Part shown: positions 52,601 through 63,037 of the stretch, piece after piece
How the letters are laid out: every line of letters begins with the position of its first letter
How positions within the stretch are numbered: position 1 is the first letter of the stretch
NCBI RefSeq assembly: GCF_001625305.1
Contig: NW_017804242.1
Coordinates: 186,001-250,000, forward strand
From: Branchiostoma belcheri
Taxonomy: Eukaryota; Chordata; Leptocardii; Amphioxiformes; Branchiostomatidae
Length of the DNA: 64,000 nucleotides
Reading direction: 5' to 3'
Translations under genes and position numbers: made by a program
The notes under the pieces: model-generated
The model's database searches: none
Told to the model about the DNA's origin: nothing
The model's input: only the letters and a program-made list of their open reading frames with translations

Positions 52601-55008
52601 AAAGGAACAAAAGTCAGACAAGTCAAGACAAGATGATGCAAATTAGTCTGAAAGCTCCTCTTATACAGGACAGGAGCTTAAGTGTTGTCTGTCCTCGGGG
52701 CTGGGAGTGCCAAATCCCAAGTGCCGGAAAGATCGACCCGTAGCCCCCCTTCCCTGTTGAGGGTGGGGTTGTACATTCTTTCATATATTGCCTCTTTGCC
52801 TTATTGCCTCTTGAAAAAGAGGGTAGCTGCTGACTTCTTTGACCACATCAACCAGATAGATGATAACATCAAGTTCACACAGGAGCCAAGTCATGACAAC
52901 ATGCTCCCTTTCCTAGACACCAAAACTATCGTAGAGGAAGATGGTAACCTTCGTTTCGAAGTGTACAGGAAACCAACCCACACTGATCAGTACCTGGCCT
53001 TTGATTCCCACCACCCTTTGGAACACAAACTAGCAGTGATCAAAACTCTCTTCCATCGTGCAGACAACATTGTCACTTCAGACCAAGCCAAAACGGACGA
53101 ACATAGACACCTCCGAGGTGCCCTGGCTAAATGTGGCTACCAAAACTGGACTTTCAACAAAGCGCTCAAACCTTCAGATCAGTCTAAGAAAACCCAGAAG
53201 TGCAAACCATTGACCAACAAAAACAAGGCCAACATCACTATTCCGTATGTCCAAGGAGTATCTGAGAAACTCCGACGGATCTTCCAAAACTTCAACATAG
53301 CCACTAACTTCAAACCTCACTCAACCCTCAGACAAAGACTGGTACACCCTAAGGGCCGACCTCACAAGGGTACCAAGGCGAATGTTATTTACAGACTCAA
53401 ATGTGAGGAGCCCAATTGTAACAACACCTACATCGGAGAGACAAGTCGACCGCTTAAAGTAAGGTACAAAGAACATTGCCGACCTAGTGCCAACGGCTAC
53501 TCCTCAGCTATTTTCCACCACCTACAACACAACCAGGGTCACTCTTTCAAACTCGAGTCCACGGATATCTTAGACCGCGAAACACGCTGGTGGGAACGGG
53601 GTGTTAAAGAGGCAATATATGAAAGAATGTACAACCCCACCCTCAACAGGGAAGGGGGGCTACGGGTCGATCTTTCCGGCACTTGGGATTTGGCACTCCC
53701 AGCCCCGAGGACAGACAACACTTAAGCTCCTGTCCTGTATAAGAGGAGCTTTCAGACTAATTTGCATCATCTTGTCTTGACTTGTCTGACTTTTGTTCCT
53801 TTTTCGACTTCCAAAAATTTGTCTTCACTTTATTTGCATATCAATCAACAGGTTGTGTATATAAACCTGCTTTCCCCTCTGGTCTCTCAGTCACTGACGA
53901 AAGCTAGTGGATACTAGCTGAAACGTCTGACGTTTCAAAATCATAATTATCCAGTTGCTTGAGTAACTGCTTTTTGGCACATAAAGAATCATGTCTATAA
54001 TGACCACCTGTCAACATAGACCAGGTTTAACTGGGCACATATGAGTGGTCTTCTTGGGCACTTTTGACGGATTACTCAACTTTACATCAATGAATTTCTT
54101 CCAATGCCCATTCACACACTGTATGACATAAAAAGGTCTTACAGACGTTACAGTTACACAAATATTATTGGATATATTACAGGTGAGCCAGTCCTTCAAT
54201 TGGACCTAAGAAAATGTTCACAGCCTTTATTCTTTAGGAATGTCTCACAATAGTTAGATATATGATATTGGACATTTTACAGGCAAGTCAGTCCTACAGT
54301 TTGATCTCAAAGTGTCCAGAGAGTTTTTACCAACCTCCCAAAAGGCTCAGACATCCTTTGTACGGGTGGTGGCTCCTGGAAAGGTTTTTCTGCAGGATCC
54401 TCCTTCTTCTCCTTCTTCTTCTCCCCATCACTCTGCCCTGGCTCCTTCTCCTCTGTTACTGCAGGTTTACCTGAGGTCGATGACCCCTGTCTCGGCCGTC
54501 CCAGGTTCGGTACTGCCGTCACGCGCTTCCTACGCCCGGCGACCGACGCAGACTTCTGTCCACCATTGTTAGACGTCTTCACATCCTTCTGAATTTTACC
54601 AGCATCAGCATCGCTTGTTTTCTTGTTCTTCTCAATGTTTGATGACAAAGTGTTATCGGTGGTGCCCGAGTCAGTGGTGTTTTTGCCAGCAACTTTGTCG
54701 CCTGCAGTTTTTTCTGTCTGCTTGCTGAGTGCTTTATTTGGCTGAGTAGGTCTTACTGAAGAGATTGAATCAGTTTTCTGTGCCGGTGGTGTTGAGACAT
54801 TTTGTAATGTCTTAGCTGATGTCTCAGGCTGCTTCTTGGCTTTCTCCTCAGCTGCTTGGACTGTTGTCTTCTCCTGCTTGTCGTGACCTTTTGGTTCCTT
54901 CTCTGTGACCTTGGCGGGAGGTTCTTTTGATGTGGAGGGCGTCTTACCTCTGGGTGCAGCCGCCGCTGACTTGACGTTTGGTCGGAAGACTGCCCTCGCC
55001 CGCCGCAT
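46630..55008 (-). CDS. BDP1: transcription factor TFIIIB component B'' (BDP1)
   Basis: BDP1 joins TBP and BRF at RNA polymerase III promoters and helps open DNA; it acts in the nucleus. Exons, 5' to 3': 55008-54335, 51797-51605, 50895-50789, 50323-50201, 49786-49682, 49137-49013, 48710-48616, 48500-48446, 48101-47955, 47654-46630; phases join and give 882 residues. The start MRRARAVFRPNVK matches the conserved BDP1 N terminus. A Lys/Glu-rich low-complexity part follows, then RMTMADLIYYNPKTNMM, then the extended SANT region: VAEDGTIVLNEQ, ETIKFYKALSTVGTDF, LPKRTRAQLKAKFKKEEKQN. The C-terminal exon is acidic and Ser/Thr-rich, without the long repeats of vertebrate BDP1. A 5' UTR exon ends at 55918. 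Exon 2 has three downstream copies (two in frame), which could lengthen the protein. A Penelope-like element sits in intron 1 of the coding part. Confidence 0.92.
47705..47790 (-). pseudogene. decayed copy of the start of the last BDP1 exon
   Basis: The plus-strand sequence AGAGGGGAAGACAGCCTGGC through CTGGCCTTTCCTGGAGAAGA mirrors the border at 47595-47660 with several differences. It holds the same acceptor context but no longer keeps the frame. It looks like a local tandem duplicate. Confidence 0.6.
48793..48860 (+). repeat. interspersed repeat family H, copy 3
   Basis: TGTCTGTATCTGTATCAGTA, then GGTGTAACACACCAGCTGAG, matching 7640-7740. It lies in a BDP1 intron. Confidence 0.55.
50741..50803 (-). 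repeat. duplicated donor end of a BDP1 exon
   Basis: About 40 bases covering the last codons and donor of exon 50895-50789 are repeated directly downstream, giving a second donor at 50746. Reading through the first donor gives a stop at once, so the first is probably used. Confidence 0.75.
51170..51605 (-). repeat. tandem copies of the 3' half of BDP1 coding exon 2
   Basis: The segment encoding about ERRVSGMYTPNIQPERRREK plus a Glu tail, with a (GTTT)n stretch after the donor, occurs four times. Copies at 51411-51310 and 51271-51170 are each exactly 102 bases (34 codons), start after a TTTAG acceptor, end at a GAG/GTTTGT donor, and stay open in phase 0. The copy near 51565-51464 has lost 7 bases and its acceptor. 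A fifth fragment lies near 51105-51150. Confidence 0.85.
52198..52240 (+). ncRNA. possible degenerate hammerhead core (older Penelope-type copy)
   Basis: CTGAAGA at 52200-52206 and GAAA at 52226-52229 have the right order and spacing, but stem II does not pair well. It lies 150 bases outside the Penelope-like insertion. Confidence 0.25.
52463..52512 (-). ncRNA. hammerhead ribozyme motif, left arm
   Basis: The exact reverse complement of the motif at 53884-53933, so on the minus strand it carries the same core CTGACGA, paired stem II and GAAAC. It lies in the inverted left arm of the Penelope-like element. Confidence 0.6.
52800..53725 (+). CDS. Penelope-like element ORF: reverse transcriptase C-terminal part plus GIY-YIG endonuclease
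   Basis: The open frame runs from 52682, but codons before about 52800 are the inverted copy of the 3' end and are not genuine. From about 52814 the product resembles the end of a Penelope reverse transcriptase (NMLPFLDTKT, FEVYRKPTHTDQYL, HHPLEHKLAVIKTLFHRAD). A Lys-rich linker and CxxxxCNNTYIGETSR follow, with ARG/GLU-containing residues (VRYKEHCRP, about 53450-53490) of the GIY-YIG nuclease, then EAIYERMYNPTLNREGG. Stop at 53723-53725. The catalytic centre of the reverse transcriptase (YxDD) lies upstream and is lost. Confidence 0.85.
53884..53933 (+). ncRNA. hammerhead ribozyme motif in Penelope-like element
   Basis: CTGACGA (53893-53899) and GAAAC (53920-53924) are the conserved core. 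Between them a 7-bp stem II (AGCTAGT/ACTAGCT) closes a GGAT loop. GTCA before the core pairs with TGAC after the presumed cleavage triplet GTC. Helix III would be minimal, as reported for hammerheads of Penelope-like elements, which may work as dimers. Activity is not shown by sequence. Confidence 0.65.
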
Positions 55009-55917
55009 TTTGGCACGTTCCAACAGCACTGGGAAGAATACAAAATTTCGAAGATTTGTCAGGCATACTTATAATCTTAGTTTACCACGCTTACAAGAAA
55101 TCAACGTATCTTCAAGATATCTACAGTTGTTGTGAATGTCTTTTCTTAAGTAAAAACTCTACTAGGAGATTTCTTCTTTCTGCTTCTATGCATATTCCAC
55201 TACTGTCACTTCCTCCCAGCCTGCAGGGCAGGGAGACCATTTAGACCTTGAATTTGACCTTCCGTCTATCAGTCTGTAGTTACACTACTTACCTTCACTT
55301 CCAGTGATTCTACCTTATTTAGATAAGTACAAACAAACAACAAACCAAATAGACAAATGCACTGAGAACTCCATATATGGACGTAACAAAAATCCAGCCA
55401 CCACCAACAGTCTACTGACACTGACAGTTCAACTAATGGAATTCGGACAGCTGCACCAATAATATTGGCTTCAGTCAGGGAAAATAACTCGCTGAGTGTC
55501 ACATCACCACCCAAGATGATGCAAGTGAAGCATTTTTGTTACATCAGCTGTCGATAATCATTCATGTCTTTTGACTGTAATTTCTTCTTCTTCTTCTTTG
55601 AGACATGCTAAAAAATCTACGATGATTCTGTGGCAATGACATTGCGAAATATATCTTCATCTTAGCCTGAGGAACCAGCTGCCACATGGTATGTGGATAT
55701 CTGCCCTGATCTTTTAATATTATACACAGGAAAAGATTTTTTATTTTTTTGGACAAGATGAAGCATGTTCTACGGTAGACCACCAGTAGCGTCAACGTTT
55801 ACAGCCTACGAGAGGGCATTCTGTCTACATTGTCCTTCATGTTACCTCCGTAAAATCTCTAAGAATCTATGGACACAAAGACAAACTGATGACTAGCTCC
55901 AACTCACCCGATTATTG

Positions 55918-56185
55918 CGAAAGAAGGAGAAAATCTTATCTTGCACGAGACGAAATTTTTTCAGCCACGCGCCGCCATGTTGGTTGACGTTCGAGCGCAT
56001 GCGCGAGAAAAAAAATCTCCCGCCATGCAGCGTTCGATGTCAGGTCAAAGTTCACAAACATGGAGCTGAGGTCAAACCGTAAAAACGCGTGGCCAAGATT
56101 ATGACGACTTTCTCAACGATTTGACGGCAGCTAGCTCGACTCCTGGCGGCAAAAATTACCGAGATGGGAAGATGATAGAGGCTAG
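55918..56185. promoter_or_regulatory. bidirectional BDP1/FDPS promoter with NRF1 and YY1-type sites
   Basis: BDP1 (minus) and FDPS (plus) start within about 270 bases of each other. GCGCATGCGC at 55995-56004 is a perfect NRF1 palindrome. CCGCCATGTT at about 55971-55980 fits YY1. TCTCCCGCC near 56017 fits E2F loosely. The BDP1 5' UTR exon ends at a donor at 55918/55917. Inverted and direct CCAAT boxes lie further on, near 56223 and 56258. Confidence 0.6.
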
Positions 56186-59100
56186 ATGCACTCTGCGGTC
56201 GCTGTGAGTTTTCTGGGCAGGCGATTGGTCGGGAGGCTGATGGTACGATGGGCCGGACCAATCAGACGCGGGGGTGGCACGCGCGAAACATCACCTCATC
56301 CAGCTGGAGATCAAACGTGCCGACACTTCAGCAGGAGGAAGAAGAACTTCAAGTCGCAGATCTGGCAGCAACAGGGGTAAGTGGGGTCCTGGATCACTGT
56401 ATTAAATTAAGCAAGAAGTAAGATTTATAAATTATAGTGTGTAAAACTGCTCAGAACAAACCTTAAACATTTGAAGATCATTATTTCAGAGTACTTAGTA
56501 TTCATACCTCATTTGAAGTGATCCAAACTTGGTAGGGTCTTTATATAATACTCCATAGACATGTCCAAGACAGTTACCTGTCAGGTGCACTAGGGGGTCG
56601 AGTGGGTAGCGGAAGGGTGTTTGTCCCTGAACCAAGAGGTCCCGGGTTCGTCGAGTCCTACCTTGTCACCAATCTTGTGCCCTTGGGAAAGGTAACAGCA
56701 GTGAACCTTAATCCGACATCGGAAGGTTCCACCAGGTGTTTTATCATACACTAATGCTTCCCTAATGTTTCCCTATAGACCACAGGTAGACATGGGGGAC
56801 AGCAGTAATAAGAAGTTAAAGATGGCGAGTCACGACGCGGACATCGAGAGGTTTGACCAGGCGTTCCATCAGCTTGTGACGGAACTGATCGACGAAGACG
56901 CGAAAAACCCGGAGATCAGTGACGCCATGGTCAGGTTCAGACAGGTTTGGATGATTCTTACGTTTTTCCCATCATTTTAACTGTTAGTACACTGGCATAC
57001 CTTTTTGGCTGCCAATAAAAAATGTACTGGGTATGTTATTACAGGGTTAGGTAGCAGGGAGAAGGTTTTGGAAGAAGTCTAGAGTTTTCCACTTTGTACT
57101 TGCCTCTTTTACAAGAATCTTAGACCAACTTCTTGCATTACATTCCTATTATTACTGTTTATGACTATTGACATTATTGTGTAGTATTTGGATGGAAAAG
57201 GTACATAGGTAGAGTATATGTAAATTCTTGCTTAAATTGATCCACTCTTATTTTCCTGATCATCAGGTGTTAGAGTACAACTGTCCAGGTGGGAAGAGGA
57301 ACAGAGGTCTGAGTGTCATCACGTCTTACAGGTGAGTTACCTGGCTACAGGTGAACAGTTGCACTTTCACTTCTCAGGCATATTTGCATGGTTCTAATTT
57401 TGGATTGTCAGAAAAGTGTATCACTAAGTTACTCTCCATTAGCAGAGGTTGATGGTGGAAGGTCGTTTGCTTTTTATATATGGCCCCCTTTTTTTTTGTC
57501 GCTACCACCACCATGGGTGGGGAAATGGTTACAGACTGGCCAATTTGATACTGTCTTACCCCCACCAAAAGATCTGCTTGAAGATTATCACTAAGTTACA
57601 TACTAATATCCATTTCCATCCTGCAGGTATCTCGTCAACAGTGATCAGCTGACTGAAGAGAACATTCACAGAGCCATGGTGGTCGGCTGGTGTATTGAAT
57701 GGGTACGTTTGTTTGTTCTTATTTGTCTCAGATTCGACATATCACATTTTTGTGGGACCGAAGCTGATTTCCCATTACAATCTGACTTTTTAAATGATTT
57801 CAGCTCCAAGGGAGTGAAGTATAGCCTGAGTGTCAGCCTTGTTAGCTTTCGTCTTCTCCCCAAGATTGTCGTGGAGCGGATTTTGGGGAGCGGACAAAAG
57901 CTAACAAGGCTGACACTCAGGCTAAGTGAAGTACAATGTATATTGTTTGGGGCATGTTTGTGTATGTGTTCACACTGCAGTTTATGTATATTCTGCCAGG
58001 GGGTGCTTATTGTCATTGGGGATGATGTCAGTCTACTTAATTGCCAAGTTTCAGACATTTTCACTTTTCTGGTATTTCTTCTTGTTTCCAACAAGGCCAA
58101 ATCCCTCAGTGTACAAAATACTTTTTTGAACCAGGTTACGAAGTGGGCAAACCTTTTTCCCGCTGTCCCTGTAAACTTAGTTTTATGTTATATACAGTAT
58201 TGGGGTTCACTCTGAGGACCTGTCATTGTGATGTACATTATGTTGACTATTGTTTCACATCTATGTTTTTTTTTGTTCCCAGCTACAGGCTTTCTTCCTG
58301 GTTCTGGATGACATCATGGACCAGTCCCAGACCAGGAGAGGACAGCCCTGCTGGTACAGAGTCGTATGTAGTCTCATGTTCACATCTTATACAAGGAATT
58401 AAACCATTATCAAACTGCTTTCTGTTTGTAGCACTGTGTTCATCCCCCGATATTCTCAGTGACATATTGTGCCCTTTATTGTTTATTTGTTTATTTATTA
58501 TTTGCATGTATAAAAAAAGTTACATAATCAACAATAGCAATAAGAGAATATGCGGGGTAGTAGGCCAGAAACCTAGGACCTGGTGGTTTTTCTAAAGGAC
58601 CTACCCTACAAAAGGTACTTTGCACAAATTTCCTTAGGTGAAAATGAGTACCTAGCTTCGGTTAGAGATGTCCTCTCGGATTGGGATGTAAAGTTAAAAG
58701 CCATGTGTTTAAGGAGAGCCACCCCTTGAGCATGTTCCCACCACATTTAAAGAGTTGGGATCTTTGAAGGTGTAAAGTGGATTAAACGGTCTTGTGTAGT
58801 CTAACATACTGTTATTAGAGCCCTCAGCCTAATGAGTTTCAGTAAATGTCAATGGAAGAAGAAAAAGAATGACAATGATGTTTGTTTGTGTGTGCCCCTT
58901 CAGGAAGAGGTTGGGAATATGGCCATTAACGACGCCTGCTACATCGAGTCCTGCATCTACAAACTGCTGCGGAGGTTCTGCCGAGACCAGCCGTACTACG
59001 TGGACCTGCTGGAGCTGTTCCAAGGGGTAATGGACACGGGAATGTTCAGATTTTATGACGTATGGATCAAGCTAACGATATACCATCCAGTACCAATCGT

Positions 59101-62100
59101 ATCAGGAAAGCATAATAGAATTGATATTTCTTTTCACAATCTACCCAAAATGAATTATTTATATTGTATTCAGATATTATCTGAATACATTTATCTGTCT
59201 TAATGTTTTATGGAAATAAAAATTCCTTTTGGGTAGATTGTGAAAAGAAATTTCAATTCTATTATGCCTTCCTGATAGAATAAATTAATCATCAAAAGAT
59301 GTTTATAGGGTCTACAAAAATATTTCAACTGTGTAAGTTTTTGTTGACTTTCAACAAGTGGTCTTTTTCACATACTTTTTATTTAATGAAAGTTTATTGC
59401 AAATTCATGCCCGGGGGCTAATTGCAAGAACATGATAACAACAAATAAACAGTAAAAATGATAATGTAATATAATATCAATAAAAGAGTTAAGACAAAGA
59501 AGGGCAAACAACATTCAAATTATAGTACATCTGCTAATATAGCTGTTTCTAATGTGCAATCTGAAATGACTGTAGCACTGTCAACACATATTGATCACTG
59601 TTGAATGTCTCTGTTTTCAGACGACGTACAAGACGATAGTGGGTCAGTCTCTGGACCTGATCACATCCCCCGACGGGAAAGTCAACCTCAGTAACTTCAC
59701 AGAGGAGAGGTAATGGCACAGGGCCTGTAGGGACACATGTTATTCTGATGGGTTTTTTGTTTTGAGTGCAATTATGAATAGTGATGTTGAGAGGAGAGTA
59801 ATAGTGACAAGAACGATGTGATGAAAAAGTAATGATGATGAGTCTTGATGATGATAGCAATGAGAATCAAAATGGAATGAGAATATTGACAATGCTTTAC
59901 ACACTCTCCATCTCATCATTTGCATCATCTCATGTTCATCAAAATCTGATGATGATGGAATGATGAGTTGAGAGCTTGTAAAGCTTCACCCTTAAGTATT
60001 GTAATCTAAGTTGCAGTTGTGTCAAAATGGACTTCTTTGTAAAGCTTTACTTCATGTAATACAGTTCAAGTGTTGAACAATCTACCTTTAGCTTGATACA
60101 TGTGTAATTTGTTTTGAACAGGTACAATGCAATAGTGAAGTACAAGACTGCCTTTTACTCCTTCCACCTGCCAGTGGCGGCTGCTATGTACATGGTGAGT
60201 AAGGGGTCCACCCCACCGGCCAGTGTGAGTGGGCTAAACCTAACAGTCCAGTCTTACGCAGCTTGTACTTGCTGTTCAAATCTAATGTGTTGCACCTAAA
60301 AGGCAGAATATTTGGATTCTGCAACAAACAAACAAACAAACAAACAAACAAAAACTGTGTAGTATAAGACCTTCATCCACGATTCAAAACAGACAATATA
60401 GTAAGAGAATGTATGATTTAAGGTTGTTGTTTTCTTTCACCTCAGGCTGGTATCACCAGTAAGGAGTCCCACGAAAATGCCAAGACAATTCTTCTAGAGA
60501 TGGGCCGCTTCTTCCAGATACAGGTAAAGACAGTCTTTCTCAAGATTAGACATCCTGGGAGAACTTCACATAATACAAATAGATCAAGCAATTGGATAAA
60601 GTCTGTGAGGAGTCGCTGTCTTTCATCAGTGACCCAGAAGTGATTCATGAGTGAGAAACAAAATAGGTAATTTAAAGTGACTTTCCCAAGGGCACAGCAT
60701 TGGGGTCCGATAGGGATTCAAGCCCGGAACCTTTAGTTTCTAAGTCAACAACCCTAACCACAAGGCCACATTGCCACCTTAACAAGACCAACCCACCTGG
60801 CCATCTCTACCAACTTACTGTACTGCACATGTCACATGTTTTATCCAGAACCATGCTCAGACTTGGTACCAGATAGTCCATGTGTATCCAGAACCGTGCC
60901 TGGAGCAATTCCCAAACCATGTCTACCGATTCTAACCCTTACCCATTGAGGCACAGAACTAGATAGGCACGGTTCTGGATACAGTTATAGCACCTGTCCT
61001 TGTCCTAACTAGTGTAAAGACGTCTTGTATGATAATGTAAAGGATTGACTATCATTTCTATTCCAGGATGATTACCTGGACTGTTACGGAGACCCGGCGG
61101 TGACAGGGAAGGTCGGTACCGATGTGGAGGAGAACAAGTGCAGCTGGCTGGTTGTGCAGGCACTCAGGCTGGTCAACAACGGGCAGCTCACACTTCTGCA
61201 GGTGGGTTTGGCACTGTAGATGCCCTGTTGCTTGGTCTTCCTTTAGGGTGTCTGGTCCAGTTGTTGGCGACCCTGCCTCTGGATCAAGAGGTTGGGAGTT
61301 TGAATCCTGGCTGTTGTCACTCATCCGAAATGGAATGCTACTGGAAAGAGTTGCAGTGTCTGGGACAGGATGTAGCTGTGGTCCACTGTTCATTGTGCTT
61401 GTCGAAAGGAGCTAGAGAAATTCCCCCAGTACAATGAACCTGTAAAAACTGTACATAGCGTCTGTCTTCTCTGTCAGTGGAAGAGTAAGCTCGTCAGTGA
61501 GGTAAAACTGGATCGAGATCACTTTCCTTTTCTTGGCCAGTGTTTGTTCTTGTCATCACCTTCTACATTCAGCTAAGGCCTCACCAATTTGATTTCTTGG
61601 TTAACGGATTCGCCCGCTTCTTTTTTTTCTGATTTGCAAAAAAAAAATTCAGAATCAACTGCAAAATGCTCATATTTTGCCCTGAACAGCTGAAAACAGT
61701 CTTTTTATTCCTAGTTGTTACAGTTATTCCATCTTTCAATGCAGTGGTATCATTAAAAAGTTCAAAATTCATTGTATAAATTTTGAACCAGCCTGGTGTG
61801 TTGACTTCATGGCTAAAAGGTAAAAACACTGCAGTCACGATGTGTTTTAGTTCTTCTTTCCTATTTTTTCCCTCAGAATGCCCTGTTGTATTGGTCCATG
61901 TTTGTTCTTGTCATCTCCTTGTAGATTTATCCCATCTAGAACAGAATTGATCCCATCAGGGCAGTTTGAAGCCTGGCTGCCTGCAGCACGGAGAGTTAAA
62001 TTACCGTCTAATGCCGTCACTCTTCTGTGGTGACCTCTCATATTGATTTTCTTTATCAAAATACACTCGGTTTCGACAGGGTTGACTTCATCATTACCTC

Positions 62101-63037
62101 TGTGTATAGAGATCTTGTTTTGGGTGAGTTTGCTTGTGTGTTTGTTTGTACAGTTGAGTGACAGTGCGTGGGTGGGGGGAATTCCCTAACCACGGTCCAC
62201 AAAAGCTGCTATTGACTTTCTTTATCAGAATACAGTCAGTTTCAACAGGGTTGGCTTCATTGCATCTGTGTATAGGGATCTTGTTTTGGGTGTTTTTGCT
62301 TGTGTGTTTGTACAGTTGAGTGACAGTGCTTGGGTGGGGGAATTCCCTATCCACAGACCACAAAAGCTGCTATTGACTTTCTTTTTCAAAATTCAGTCAC
62401 TTTCAACAAGACTGACTTCATTAATTTTTTTTTACATTTGTGTATAGAGATCTTGTTTTGGGAGTGTTTGCTTGTGTGTTTGTACAGTTGAGTGACAGCA
62501 CATGGTGGGGGGAATTCCCTAACCACGGACCACAAAAGCTGCTTTCAGTTTATTTGGCTGTAGGCATAGCTTTTTTAATGGCAAATTTTGCAAGGGTTTC
62601 TGATTTTATGCATTTTTATGATTATTGTATGTTATTGTAGGAATTTGTATTTCATGTCAACAATTGCTCGACTTTGTAATTTGTATTGCACTGTATTTAT
62701 ATGTGTTAGGGAGGACAACTTGTAAAGGTGTCAATACACCTGTTTTGTCCTCCCTTCCACTTGTATGTTTGTACTTGTGGTGAATTCTAATAAACAAATA
62801 AACAAATGACGAGAAATTGTTTATTTTCTTCTCCAGGAAAACTATGGTCAGAATGACCCGACGAAGGTTGCAGCGGTGAAGCAGCTGTATGGGGAGCTGT
62901 GCCTGCAGGACGAGTTCTGGAAGTTCGAGGAGAGCAGCTACACACAGCTCATGACTCTCATCAACTCCTCTCACCAGGATCTGCCAAAGGAAATGTTCGT
63001 CGCCTTCGCACAGAAGATTTACAAGAGAAAGAAATAA
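56186..63037 (+). CDS. FDPS: farnesyl diphosphate synthase
   Basis: Condenses isopentenyl diphosphate with dimethylallyl and then geranyl diphosphate to make farnesyl diphosphate for sterol synthesis and prenylation. Exons: 56186-56376, 56779-56944, 57267-57331, 57627-57702, 58283-58363, 58904-59026, 59621-59709, 60122-60194, 60446-60523, 61067-61201, 62837-63037. Both Asp-rich motifs are present: DDIMD with the RRG that follows, and DDYLD followed by [12 protein letters not shown]. The protein ends IYKRKK. From the inner Met at 56792 it is 357 residues, like cytosolic vertebrate FDPS. The exon at 56186 adds 68 in-frame residues that start [19 protein letters not shown], Arg-rich and nearly free of acids at first, like a mitochondrial presequence. 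CCAAT boxes inside that exon may instead mean that transcription often starts after it. The last exon is followed by two decayed copies. Confidence 0.93.
56588..56760 (+). mobile_element. tRNA-derived SINE in FDPS intron
   Basis: GGGTCGAGTGGGTAGCGGAA (A-box-like) and GAGGTCCCGGGTTCG (B-box-like) form the head. GTGCCCTTGGGAAAGG is the shared body motif. Confidence 0.6.
57432..57590. mobile_element. family A-like element in FDPS intron
   Basis: Left end TACTCTCCATTAGCAGAGG, right end AGATCTGCTTGAAGATTA, with GGCCAATTTGATACTGTC inside as in the copies near 3085 and 18510. Confidence 0.6.
57823..57927. mobile_element. foldback element in FDPS intron
   Basis: AGCCTGAGTGTCAGCCTTGT is mirrored by ACAAGGCTGACACTCAGGCT with a perfect match. 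The arms continue inward through TTAGCTTT/AAAGCTAA and TCCCCAA/TTGGGGA. No ORF. Confidence 0.85.
59098..59279. mobile_element. foldback element in FDPS intron
   Basis: TATCAGGAAAGCATAATAGA and TTTTCACAATCTACCCAAAA on the left are mirrored on the right, with arms of about 50 bp and an AT-rich loop of about 80 bp. Confidence 0.85.
60530..60640. mobile_element. Penelope-type remnant in FDPS intron
   Basis: TTAGACATCC, CAAGCAATTGGATA and TTTCATCAGTGAC parallel the left flank of the element at 52388, but the ribozyme core is decayed. Confidence 0.4.
60660..60795 (-). mobile_element. tRNA-derived SINE, minus orientation
   Basis: On the minus strand GGCCTTGTGGTTAGGGTTG (A-box-like) and GGTTCCGGGCTTGAATCC (B-box-like) are followed by GTGCCCTTGGGAAAGTCAC, the body motif of the other SINEs. 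Confidence 0.65.
60843..60983. mobile_element. foldback element family E, copy 2
   Basis: ATCCAGAACCATGCTCAG on the left and GCACGGTTCTGGATAC on the right, with interior CTAACCCTTACCCATTGAGG as in 32508-32617. Confidence 0.7.
61235..61440 (+). mobile_element. SINE-like repeat in FDPS intron
   Basis: TGGTCCAGTTGTTGGCGACC and GAGGTTGGGAGTTTGAATCC look like degenerate A and B boxes of a tRNA head. The rest has no ORF of interest. Confidence 0.45.
61574..61818. mobile_element. family D MITE, one end
   Basis: TAAGGCCTCACCAATTTGAT and the following 240 bases match 42719-42990. The right end is missing. Confidence 0.75.
62045..62545 (+). repeat. three tandem units of about 165 bp in FDPS intron 10
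   Basis: Each unit has GTATAGAGATCTTGTTTTGG (or AGGGATC), GTACAGTTGAGTGACAG and GGGGGAATTCCCTA. They differ by a few percent. Short peptide-like ORFs here are artefacts. Confidence 0.85.

Larger units (their letters stand above)
52388..53979 (+). mobile_element. truncated Penelope-like retroelement with inverted flanks
   Basis: A 1.6-kb insertion in a BDP1 intron flanked by CATAAAGAATCAT (about 52375-52387 and 53980-53992), a likely target duplication. Its outer parts, 52421-52797 and 53606-53977, are near-perfect inverted repeats of about 375 bp. Between them is the end of a Penelope-type reverse transcriptase joined to a GIY-YIG domain. The left arm is a reversed copy of the 3' end, a known outcome of Penelope retrotransposition. 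The 5' part of the reverse transcriptase is missing, so the copy should be inactive. Confidence 0.88.

Noticed and set aside
52682-52800. Start of the Penelope ORF as a true N terminus
   Set aside because: It is the exact reverse complement of the element's 3' end, so it arises from the inverted arm.
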